Shown here in pieces: positions 1-6,547 of a stretch of DNA of 32,183 nt; position 1 is the stretch's first letter, and each line of letters begins with the position of its first letter. The DNA lies in the NCBI GenBank assembly GCA_026708505.1, contig JAPOUU010000079.1, positions 1-32,183 on the forward strand, given 5' to 3'. The notes beneath the pieces are model-generated. The model did not search any database. It saw nothing but the letters and a program-made list of their open reading frames with translations, and was not told where the DNA came from. The DNA is from Hyphomicrobiales bacterium. Its GTDB lineage: Bacteria; Pseudomonadota; Alphaproteobacteria; JAPOUT01. The position numbers were made by a program, and so were the translations under genes.

Positions 1-1215
1 GCCGGTGGAATCGTTCTGGCCCTGGCATTCGGCGTGCGCTCGGTGTTCGGCGGAGTTATTGAGCCCCTCTCGAATGAATTGTTCGACGGACGCATCGAGA
101 TCTTCTCGCTCTCCATCGCGATACAGAATCTCATCTGGGGAGTCGCGCAACCCGCCTTCGGCATCCTCGCCGACAAATACGGCGACCGCAAAGCGCTATG
201 GCTTGGATTTTTCCTCTATGTCCTCGGCATGGTTGTCTGCATCGTTGGAACCTCTCCCTTCGCCCAGCACCTTGGCGCCGGTGTGCTGGTGGGCATGGGA
301 CTCTCCGGCACCGCCTTCGGCGTTGTTCTCGCCGTGGTCGGACGCGCCGCGCCGGTGGAAAAACGCACGCAATATCTTGGCATCACATCGGCGATGGGTT
401 CCGCCGGACAAGTCGTCTTGCCGCTGCTGACATCCTGGCTGATTGAATGGCTCGATTGGCGCATGACGCTAATTGCGGTCACGGTAACGCTCGCGCCGAT
501 GGCTTTGTGCATCCCGCTCCTGCGCGCAAAAACAGGGTCCCCCTCCCCCGTCCGCAATAAGGACGATGTCGATGACTTCTCCATCCGGCAAACAGTCCGC
601 TGTGCTTTCGGGCACTCGAGTTATATGATGCTGGGGGCGGGCTTTTTTGTGTGCGGATTTCATCTGGCCTTTGTCACGGCGCACCTTCCCAACTATGTAC
701 AGCACTTTTGCATCTCAAGCGCCTCGGCGGAGGAGTTGCGCGCATTGGGACTCCAGGCCCTCGCGCTTGCCGGCCTTGCCAACATCTTCGGAACGTTGCT
801 GGCGGCAAAACTGGGCACCAAATTCTCCAAGCCGTACATTCTTGCAGCGATATACGCGTTGCGCTCCGTTGTGATACTGGGGTTTATTTCTCTGCCGGTG
901 ACCGAAGTGTCCGTAATGGTGTTCGCGCTGCTGATGGGAATATTGTGGCTCTCGACCGTTCCGCTGACGAGCGCGCTGGTGCTGATAATGTTCGGACCCC
1001 GAGCGATGGGGACGCTGTACGGCTTTGTGTTTTTCTCCCACCAGTTGGGGAGTTTTGCCGGAGTGTGGCTGGGCGGTTTCTTCTTCGACCGCTACGCCAA
1101 CTATGACTACATTTGGTATTTGGCAATAGCGCTGGGCGTATTGTCGGCGATCGCCCATTTGCTGGTGCAGGAGCGCCCTGCGCCCCGTAGCGGCGCTTTG
1201 GCATACAGCAACTGA
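1..1215 (+). CDS. MFS transporter, 5' end cut off by the window
   Basis: The reading frame is open from the first base, so the true start lies outside the window; the first in-window start codon (GTG at 34) falls inside the first membrane helix and is unlikely to be used. The 404 visible residues have alternating hydrophobic segments, consistent with 11-12 helices. The MFS loop 2-3 signature GILADKYGDRK is present at about residue 48, and a weaker GTKFSKPY repeat at the start of the second half fits the 6+6 arrangement. The family moves small solutes across the inner membrane by secondary transport. The protein resembles the general oxalate/formate or monocarboxylate-like MFS group, but I cannot name the substrate. 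It is followed by 237 bp before arsR, so co-transcription is uncertain. Confidence 0.85.
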   Translation, partial: AGGIVLALAFGVRSVFGGVIEPLSNELFDGRIEIFSLSIAIQNLIWGVAQPAFGILADKYGDRKALWLGFFLYVLGMVVCIVGTSPFAQHLGAGVLVGMGLSGTAFGVVLAVVGRAAPVEKRTQYLGITSAMGSAGQVVLPLLTSWLIEWLDWRMTLIAVTVTLAPMALCIPLLRAKTGSPSPVRNKDDVDDFSIRQTVRCAFGHSSYMMLGAGFFVCGFHLAFVTAHLPNYVQHFCISSASAEELRALGLQALALAGLANIFGTLLAAKLGTKFSKPYILAAIYALRSVVILGFISLPVTEVSVMVFALLMGILWLSTVPLTSALVLIMFGPRAMGTLYGFVFFSHQLGSFAGVWLGGFFFDRYANYDYIWYLAIALGVLSAIAHLLVQERPAPRSGALAYSN

Positions 1216-1418
1216 GTATCGCGCCAAGAGACCCCCGCATCGCCGGGGAGCGCAGGAGACAAGGCCCGGCCCCGCAAAATCAGGCTTGTCACCGGTGATT
1301 CGCGAATCGGCAGGCCCTCGACAGCGAATCGATCGCCCCGCTCCCAAAGAATTTCCAGCGAATTTACCGCGCATTTGCGCCGGTTTTTCGGCACGGGCAA
1401 AAATATCTAAAAAACATA
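1216..1418. other. intergenic region upstream of arsR
   Basis: No gene is seen. It holds a perfect 12-bp palindrome GATTCGCGAATC at 1297-1308 directly after the palindrome ACCGGT (1291-1296), and a short GC-rich hairpin around 1232-1248 (CCCCG/CGGGG) without a T-run that could end MFS transcription. The last 50 bp turn sharply AT-rich towards the arsR promoter. Confidence 0.5.
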
Positions 1419-1446
1419 TTGAAATAACTAGTTTTATAGTTATATT
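1419..1446 (+). promoter_or_regulatory. arsR-arsP promoter with embedded operator
   Basis: TTGAAA (1419-1424) and TATATT (1441-1446) are separated by 16 bp and make a good sigma70-type -35/-10 pair. The spacer and -10 hold a perfect 7-bp inverted repeat, ATAACTA-N6-TAGTTAT (1424-1443), as expected for a dimeric ArsR repressor that blocks RNA polymerase. The -10 ends only 6 nt before the arsR ATG (1453) and there is no Shine-Dalgarno sequence, so the transcript may be leaderless. Promoter and operator are inferred from sequence only. Confidence 0.65.
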
Positions 1447-1452
1447 GAAAGC

Positions 1453-1782
1453 ATGGAAAAGAAAAAGTCTCACAAATCCATACAGGACATATCGTGCGCA
1501 CTCTCGGCATTGGGGCACGAGAATCGCCTGGCGATATTTCAACTGTTGGTCCGGGCCGGCGAGGACGGGCTGAACGTCGGCGAGATTATCGCGCATCTCA
1601 ATATTCCCGCCTCGACGCTCGCACACCACTTGGGCGCGCTGGCAAACGCGCAGCTCGTCACGCAGGAACGGAACGGACGCGAGATCATCAACCGGGCAAA
1701 CTTCACCCTGATGCGGGAGATTGTCTCCTACCTGACCGCCGAGTGTTGCGTCGGCGTCCAGCCAAAAGGAAAAGCGGCATGA
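1453..1782 (+). CDS. arsR: ArsR-family metalloregulator
   Basis: A 109-residue winged-helix protein of usual ArsR/SmtB length. The HTH lies around residues 40-75 and contains STLAHHLGAL, a recognition helix typical of the family. The C-terminal helix carries a vicinal pair, C98-C99, and there is another Cys at residue 15. ArsR proteins with an adjacent C-terminal Cys pair bind trivalent arsenicals; one described group (Shewanella putrefaciens type) prefers methylarsenite. The protein presumably represses its own operon through the inverted repeat in its promoter. Its stop overlaps the arsP start (ATGA at 1779-1782), so the two are translationally coupled, and the neighbour supports an organoarsenical-responsive role. 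Ligand preference is inference. Confidence 0.9.
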   Translation: MEKKKSHKSIQDISCALSALGHENRLAIFQLLVRAGEDGLNVGEIIAHLNIPASTLAHHLGALANAQLVTQERNGREIINRANFTLMREIVSYLTAECCVGVQPKGKAA

Positions 1783-2843
1783 CGGAATTGGTTTTATACG
1801 CGCGCGAGCGCATTTTCACCCCCGGCTGGAATCTTTGGCGCAAGGAGCCGGTATGGATCGTATTTGCGGGAATTTTGCTGGCGGTGTTTTTGCTGAACCC
1901 TTCGCAGGGAGTCGATAGTGCAACCTTTGTGGCCGGGAATTTTCTCGACATTGTTCCGTTCTTGCTGTTTTCGGTTTTGATAGCGGCGTATATCAGCGCA
2001 ACGGATGCAGAAGGCTTGATTGTACGCGCGTTCAGCGGCTCGGCCATGCTGATGATTGTGCTGGCTTCGGTCGCCGGGGGCATATCGCCGCTGTGCTCGT
2101 GCGGGGTGATACCGTTGATGGCCGCGCTGCTGCGCATGGGCGTTCCCTTGTCGGCGGTCATGGCGTTCTGTTTGGCGTCCCCGGTGATGGACCCCTCAAT
2201 GTTTGCGCTCACGGCGGGGATACTGGGAAGCGAGTTCGCCGTTGCAAAAACCCTTGCCGCCATCGGAATCGGCCTGCTGGGAGGCTTTGCCGGATACGGG
2301 CTTGAGCGCGCCGGATATTTGCGCAGCATTTTGCGCGAGGAGATTGCCGGGGGATGCGGATCGGGCGAATGCGACGCACCCCTGCCGCGGGACGCCAAAG
2401 CCTCGTGGAGGTTCTGGCGCGAGCGCGAACGCCTTGTGAAATTCCGCACGCAATCGATGTCAACGAGCCTGTTTTTGGCCCGATGGCTTTCGCTCGCCTT
2501 TTTACTGGAGAGCCTGATGCTGGTCTACGTTCCCGCCGAATTGGTCACGAGCATCGTCGGCGGAGCGGGATGGATGCCGATAGTCACGGCGACGATCGTC
2601 GGCGTTCCCACCTATATGAACGGCTATGCATCGCTGCCTCTGATAGGAGGCCTGTTGCAACAGGGGATGTCACCGGGAGCGGCGATGGCGTTTATCGTTG
2701 CCGGCAGCGTTACCTCGATACCTGCGGCGATTGCGGTGTGGGCGTTGGTGAAGCCGCGCGGTTTCCTGTTCTATGTAACGGCCGCGCTGATTGGTTCTTT
2801 CAGCGTCGGTATATTGTTTCAGTTATGGAGCAGCGTTTACTGA
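1779..2843 (+). CDS. arsP: ArsP-like permease (DUF318/UPF0718), probable organoarsenical efflux
   Basis: A 354-residue inner-membrane protein with about 8-10 hydrophobic segments. It belongs to the permease family that includes ArsP, shown in Campylobacter to export trivalent methylated and aromatic arsenicals. The family signature SPLCSCGVIP is present around residues 103-112 (Cys106, Cys108), followed by ASPVMDPSMF near 133-142. The second half repeats the fold with GVPTYMNGYASLPL. A central cytosolic loop near 210-220 has two extra Cys (CGSGEC), which could bind a thiophilic metalloid. The start is fixed by the ATGA overlap with arsR. Other family members have unknown function, so the arsenical substrate rests mainly on the arsR neighbour. 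Confidence 0.82.
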   Translation: MTELVLYARERIFTPGWNLWRKEPVWIVFAGILLAVFLLNPSQGVDSATFVAGNFLDIVPFLLFSVLIAAYISATDAEGLIVRAFSGSAMLMIVLASVAGGISPLCSCGVIPLMAALLRMGVPLSAVMAFCLASPVMDPSMFALTAGILGSEFAVAKTLAAIGIGLLGGFAGYGLERAGYLRSILREEIAGGCGSGECDAPLPRDAKASWRFWRERERLVKFRTQSMSTSLFLARWLSLAFLLESLMLVYVPAELVTSIVGGAGWMPIVTATIVGVPTYMNGYASLPLIGGLLQQGMSPGAAMAFIVAGSVTSIPAAIAVWALVKPRGFLFYVTAALIGSFSVGILFQLWSSVY

Positions 2844-2889
2844 GAGTTTGCATGCGGCGTCTCACGAGATCGCCCGCGTGCGTTATAAA

Positions 2890-2959
2890 AGCCGTCAAAA
2901 TTTACTGATGCCCCCCGTTTCGTATCCCGGCCGAGAACAGCGGGGGGATGCTGACGGCT
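2890..2959 (+). terminator. long imperfect hairpin downstream of arsP
   Basis: Arms AGCCGTCA (2890-2897) and TGACGGCT (2952-2959) are perfectly complementary, and inside them CCCCCCG (2911-2917) pairs with CGGGGGG (2941-2947). A TTTTT run follows at 2971-2975. It lies 46 bp past the arsP stop, so it may be the operon terminator. The internal asymmetry and the alternative C-run partner at 2991-2997 make a plain terminator uncertain. Confidence 0.5.
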
Positions 2960-3068
2960 GTATCGTAGAGTTTTTGGTAAACCTTCAACACCCCCCGCCG
3001 TTCAACTCTACAAAAAATCGGCGAAGTACAAACTGTTCTGTCGAGAGGAGAAACCCATCAGATTCGAA

Positions 3069-3213
3069 GAGATTCTCCGCTACTTTCCCGATTCAAGAAG
3101 ATTTTCCCTCCAAAGTCAACACTTTTTTGAAAATTTAATGAAATTCGGGGAAATTCGGCGGAATTTGGCCGAATTTAGGCGGTTTTTCCATGGATTTTAA
3201 CCCGGAGAATCTC
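3069..3213. repeat. 11-bp inverted repeat bounding a bent-DNA segment
   Basis: GAGATTCTCCG (3069-3079) recurs inverted and perfect as CGGAGAATCTC (3203-3213). The 145-bp interval holds the phased AATT tracts and a 47-codon open frame with no normal start codon. It could be a small non-autonomous element or a structured site; no flanking target duplication was recognised. Confidence 0.35.
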
Positions 3214-3221
3214 CCCGATTC

Positions 3222-4535
3222 TCAGTAAGTTTGCGCATATGAGGCGCATTGCTCCTCAACGCTCTTGCCTTCGAGCTGCTCAATCTCGCACTTTTTGTGG
3301 GCGGTGTAGACGGAGATGAATTCTCCGGGAAACCATGAGCAAACGGTCTTGTTGTTGTTCATGCGTTCAAGCGCCTCCTCGAGGGATTGGGGATTTCTTG
3401 TGTATCCGCGTTTGGCAAGTTCGGTTTCGGAGAGAACCGAAAGGTCTTCATGGCTGACCGGAGGCGCGGGAAGTTTTTCCTCAATGCCTTGCGCGCCGGC
3501 GTGAACGATGGCCGCAAGCACCAGATAAGGTGAAGCCGCGGCATCGGCGGCTCGATATTCGATGTTGAATTGCTGCGCTACGCTTTCGGGGCTTTTGTCG
3601 GTGACCGGAGAGATGCGCAGCGCCGCCTCGCGATCCTCAAACCCGATGTTGTTGTAGGCGACGCTCCATCGATGCGGCGTAAGCCGCTGGTAAGATACGG
3701 CGGAGGGGGCCGTTAGCGCGAGGATGGAATCGAGGTATTTCAACACCCCGGCCGCAAAGGCGCCGGTGAGTTTCGACATGCCGCGCGGACCTTCCGGATC
3801 GTAGGTGACAGAATTACCGCCCTCGTCCTGGAAACTCATGTGGACGTGCACGCCGTTGCCGACGCTTGTGATGTCCTGGATGGGGGCGAAAGTCGCTTCC
3901 TCGCCGAGCCGCCTTGCGGTCATGCGCACCAACTCGCGCGCAATGACGGCGGCATCGGCAACGGAAACGCCGTATTTGGGTTTGACGGTGAGTTCATATT
4001 GCTCAACGCCGTGCTCCTTCATAAAGGAATCGGGCTGCAGGCCGGCCTGGGCCAGCGCCGCCATGATACCCTCGCCGAGCTGTCTGCGCCGGGAGAATGC
4101 ATTCATGCCGTAGGAATCGTTTGCGGTGAGGGTCTTGTCCTTGATTTGGAATTCATGCTCGAAGGCCCCGTAGAGCCGCACGCCCGCGACCGTGTACAGA
4201 CGTTCGAGCGCGGCTTTAAGGATTCCGCGCGTGCAGCAGTTCCAAGGCTTGCCGTCCAGGGTGGTAATGTCGCAGAGAAAGAAATGTTCGGGCGGACTGT
4301 CGTCCTGGAAGTTGACGCGCACCTCCGCGTCCTTTTGCGGCATCATGAGAACCTCGCCGATGGCACCGAAGGGACTTGGCGCAATGACATCGAAGCAGGT
4401 GATTTGGACGCAGGTCGGCGCCCATCCCACGCCCCGCCGGAGGCGCATGTTGAGATCTTGCTCCGGGAAGGCCTTGCCTCGTGTTTTTCCGGCGAAGTCG
4501 GAGACGGCTGCGAATATGAGGGGATTTCGGATCAT
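3222..4535 (-). CDS. glutamine synthetase-family ligase (GS catalytic domain)
   Basis: A 437-residue protein of the GS superfamily, whose members couple ATP hydrolysis to amide formation between L-glutamate and ammonia or an amine. The catalytic fold is evident: EHE at 126-128 and GVEQYE near 176-181 (metal ligands), NGVHVHMS at 227-234 (metal and glutamate), YQRL with Arg284, FEDREAALR near 299-307, and IEYRAADAAASPYL near 325-338 (metal and phosphate). The start at 4535 is preferred over an upstream in-frame codon at 4610 because AAGAGG sits about 5 nt before it. It is divergent from the cysteine hydrolase gene. Given the creatinase and sarcosine context, it may amidate glutamate with a small amine or with released ammonia (compare gamma-glutamylmethylamide synthetase and PuuA). 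The precise substrate is unknown. Confidence 0.85.
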   Translation of the reverse strand: MIRNPLIFAAVSDFAGKTRGKAFPEQDLNMRLRRGVGWAPTCVQITCFDVIAPSPFGAIGEVLMMPQKDAEVRVNFQDDSPPEHFFLCDITTLDGKPWNCCTRGILKAALERLYTVAGVRLYGAFEHEFQIKDKTLTANDSYGMNAFSRRRQLGEGIMAALAQAGLQPDSFMKEHGVEQYELTVKPKYGVSVADAAVIARELVRMTARRLGEEATFAPIQDITSVGNGVHVHMSFQDEGGNSVTYDPEGPRGMSKLTGAFAAGVLKYLDSILALTAPSAVSYQRLTPHRWSVAYNNIGFEDREAALRISPVTDKSPESVAQQFNIEYRAADAAASPYLVLAAIVHAGAQGIEEKLPAPPVSHEDLSVLSETELAKRGYTRNPQSLEEALERMNNNKTVCSWFPGEFISVYTAHKKCEIEQLEGKSVEEQCASYAQTY

Positions 4536-4620
4536 GACGACCTCTTGTGTGTTGTGAAATTGCGGGGCAACGCACTCATTGTGTATATTGCATTTGCGCG
4601 CACATTGCAACGGATAGAGG

Positions 4621-4626
4621 ATGAAG
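4621..4626 (+). other. start choice for the cysteine hydrolase gene
   Basis: Two in-frame ATGs lie 6 nt apart (4621 and 4627). The Shine-Dalgarno GAGG ends at 4620, directly abutting the first but 6 nt before the second, so 4627 is preferred. Confidence 0.55.
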
Positions 4627-5271
4627 ATGAAAGAGATGCGGGAAAAACCCCTTGTAACGGGAGAGACGGCCCTGCTGTTTATTGACGTGCAGAATTATTC
4701 CGCGCACCGGGAGGGCGGAACGTTTGCCGGCATGGAGAACGACGAGAAGGAAAAGCGCTACGGCTGGTTCTTTCAAGAACTGGAGGGGCGCGTTCTGCCG
4801 AACATGAAGGCGCTGCTGGACGCATGCCGCGGCGCGGGGGTTGAAGTCCTCTATACGGTAATCGAGAGCCTGACGCGCGACGGGCGGGACAACAGCCTTG
4901 ACTACAAGATTAGCGGCTTTCATGTTCCCCGCGGCTCGTGGGACGGGAAAGTGCTGGATGCGATTGCGCCGGGCGAGGACGAGATTGTGCTGCCGAAGAC
5001 ATCCTCCTCGGTTTTCATATCGACCAACCTTGATTACATCCTTCGAAACCTCGGGGTGAGGCAATTGGTGTTAAGCGGACTGCTGACGGACCAATGCATC
5101 GAAAGCGCGATACGCGACGGCGCCGATTTGGGATATCTGGTCACGCAGGCGACGGATGCGTGCCTGACCCACAGCGCCGAGCGCCAGGAGAACTCCCTGC
5201 GCACGATAGCGGGCTACTGCCGACAGAAAACAACGGCGGAACTGCTCGAGGAGCTGCGCCCTAGCCCTTGA
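4627..5271 (+). CDS. isochorismatase-fold cysteine hydrolase
   Basis: A 214-residue cytoplasmic amidohydrolase of the isochorismatase superfamily. The catalytic triad is visible: Asp in LLFIDVQN (residue 20), Lys in LPKTSSS (124) and Cys in LTDQCIESA (157). Members cleave amides and ureides, including N-carbamoylsarcosine amidase, biuret/ureidoacrylate hydrolases and nicotinamidases. The gene converges on creatinase with an 11-bp overlap (5261-5271) and diverges from the glutamine synthetase-family gene. In this setting, cleavage of a carbamoyl group from N-carbamoylsarcosine, or of another ureide, is attractive because it would also give sarcosine. That is inference: no hydantoinase is visible here, and sequence alone does not choose among the family activities. 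Confidence 0.85.
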   Translation: MKEMREKPLVTGETALLFIDVQNYSAHREGGTFAGMENDEKEKRYGWFFQELEGRVLPNMKALLDACRGAGVEVLYTVIESLTRDGRDNSLDYKISGFHVPRGSWDGKVLDAIAPGEDEIVLPKTSSSVFISTNLDYILRNLGVRQLVLSGLLTDQCIESAIRDGADLGYLVTQATDACLTHSAERQENSLRTIAGYCRQKTTAELLEELRPSP

Positions 5272-6475
5272 TGATATTGCGCTCGGGGCCGTAGGGGAAC
5301 TTGGTGATGTTCTCGGCGCCGGTTTCGGTGACAACGAGTATGTCGTGCTCGCGGTAGCCTCCGGCGCCCGGCCGCCCTTCGGGGATGGTGACCATCGGTT
5401 CCATGGATACGACCATGTTGGGGCGCAGTTCGGTATCAACATCCTCGCGCAGTTCAACGCCCGCTTCCCGGCCGTAGTAGTGGCAGAGCACGCCGAAGGA
5501 ATGTCCGTATCCGAACGAGCGATATTGCAGCAAATCCCACTCGCGGTACATTTCGTTGAGTTCGTGCGCGATGTCGCAACAGCGCGCGCCCGGACGAATG
5601 AGTTCAAGCCCGCGCTCATGCACGGCGACGTTCTTTTTCCAGATGTCGAGGGCTTCATCGCCGGCATGATCAAAAAAGAGCGTGCGCTCAAGAGCGGTGT
5701 AGTAACCGAAGATCATCGGAAAGGTGTTGAGACTTAAAATGTCGCCGCGCTGCACCTTCCTGTTGGTGACGGGATTGTGCGCGCCGTCGGTGTTGATTCC
5801 GGATTGAAACCACGTCCAGGTGTCCATGAGTTCGACATAAGAGTGGTTCTTTGCGATTTCACGCAGCATCGCGTTCGTCGCCGCGGAGGAGACTTCGAAC
5901 TCGGCGGCGCCTTCATGAACGGCCCGGACGCAGGCTTCCCCGCCGATGTCGGCGGTATGCGCGCCTTCCTTGATGAGTTTGATCTCCTCGTCGGATTTGA
6001 CGGTTCGCATCCACATGGAGGCTTGGGCGACGTCAACGAAAACGGCATCGGGAAATGTTTCTTTCAACAACCGCTGGAGGTCGATGCTGACATGGTCAAA
6101 CTCAATGCCGATGGTTTTTGCGTTGGGGACGAGCTGCTTGAGCGCGTGGTAATAATTATCGCGCCGCCAGTCGGTGTAAACGAGGTTTTCGCCGTAACTG
6201 CGCCGTTGCGGCTGTCCGCCGTCGATTCCCGCGGAGACGGTGGTTGCCTTTTCCGGCGTGAGAACGAGAGCGTATTTGCGCCCGAACCCGCAATACAGCC
6301 AGCCGGAATAATAGTTGATGCAGTGATAGGACGTGAACAGGGCGGCATCCACGTTGTTGTCGGCCATCCATTTGCGCATGTCGTTTTGCCGTCGCGACAT
6401 CTCGGCGTCCGAAAAGGGCGAATATTCCTTTTCGCCGTTGTGCCACTCCATTACCCGAACTCTTTTCTCAGCCAT
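5261..6475 (-). CDS. creatinase (creatine amidinohydrolase)
   Basis: A 404-residue protein of the M24 pita-bread fold. It matches Pseudomonas creatinase closely along its whole length (403 residues in that enzyme), as far as I recall that sequence. Creatinase hydrolyses creatine to sarcosine and urea without a metal. Residues known to act there have counterparts: Arg66, His233 (the catalytic base, in NTDGAHNPVT), Glu263 (ALERTLF), Arg336 (YYGREAG) and Glu359 (SMEPM). The C-terminus KFPYGPERNIIKG is also creatinase-like. The start is supported by GGAGGTGA just upstream of the ATG. It diverges from the racemase-fold gene across 72 bp. Ectoine hydrolase (DoeA/EutD) is a relative and the main alternative, but the conserved creatine-binding set argues for creatinase. 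Confidence 0.88.
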   Translation of the reverse strand: MAEKRVRVMEWHNGEKEYSPFSDAEMSRRQNDMRKWMADNNVDAALFTSYHCINYYSGWLYCGFGRKYALVLTPEKATTVSAGIDGGQPQRRSYGENLVYTDWRRDNYYHALKQLVPNAKTIGIEFDHVSIDLQRLLKETFPDAVFVDVAQASMWMRTVKSDEEIKLIKEGAHTADIGGEACVRAVHEGAAEFEVSSAATNAMLREIAKNHSYVELMDTWTWFQSGINTDGAHNPVTNRKVQRGDILSLNTFPMIFGYYTALERTLFFDHAGDEALDIWKKNVAVHERGLELIRPGARCCDIAHELNEMYREWDLLQYRSFGYGHSFGVLCHYYGREAGVELREDVDTELRPNMVVSMEPMVTIPEGRPGAGGYREHDILVVTETGAENITKFPYGPERNIIKG

Positions 6476-6547
6476 GCCTCACCTCCGTTTTTCTCTTGCA
6501 TATCCCCTTTTTGAGTCGCAATATATGACTTTGGAAAGGAGAGTCAA
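6476..6547. promoter_or_regulatory. shared divergent promoter region, creatinase / racemase-fold gene
   Basis: Only 72 bp separate the two start codons, and both Shine-Dalgarno sequences lie inside it (GGAGGTGA on the minus strand near 6482, AAGGAGAG on the plus strand near 6536). The promoters must therefore sit back-to-back or overlap in an AT-rich core (AATATATGA near 6521), implying common control. No clear operator repeat was seen. Confidence 0.5.

Larger units (their letters stand above)
2844..3221. other. gene-free region with RNA folding potential and phased A/T tracts
   Basis: This 378-bp stretch between the convergent arsP and glutamine synthetase genes shows no convincing gene. 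Three structures are visible: nested inverted repeats at 2890-3011 with two alternative partners for one G-run; an 11-bp inverted repeat at 3069-3079/3203-3213; and a run of AnTn tracts at about 10.5-bp spacing from 3129 to 3200. A small hairpin (3205-3223, 7-bp stem, 5-nt loop) overlaps the glutamine synthetase stop codon and may act as its terminator, although no T-run follows on the minus strand. Confidence 0.6.

Noticed and set aside
715-1629. Long minus-strand frame across the MFS gene end and the arsR start
   Set aside because: It runs antisense to two recognised genes and has low-complexity composition (Gln/Arg-rich) with no motif.
3057-3200. 47-codon open frame after a GAGGAG sequence, with a repeated Phe/Arg-rich pattern
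   Set aside because: The codon at the right distance is ATC, which is a very rare start, and the frame coincides with the phased A/T repeats that would generate the peptide pattern by themselves.
3840-4685. Long open frame antisense to the glutamine synthetase-family gene
   Set aside because: It mirrors a strongly recognisable gene on the other strand and has no family features; high GC commonly opens such frames.
5261-6475. Ectoine hydrolase (DoeA/EutD) instead of creatinase
   Set aside because: The neighbouring racemase-fold gene resembles EutA, which made this tempting. The full set of creatine-binding residues and the closeness to the Pseudomonas enzyme favour creatinase, and no other ectoine genes are present.
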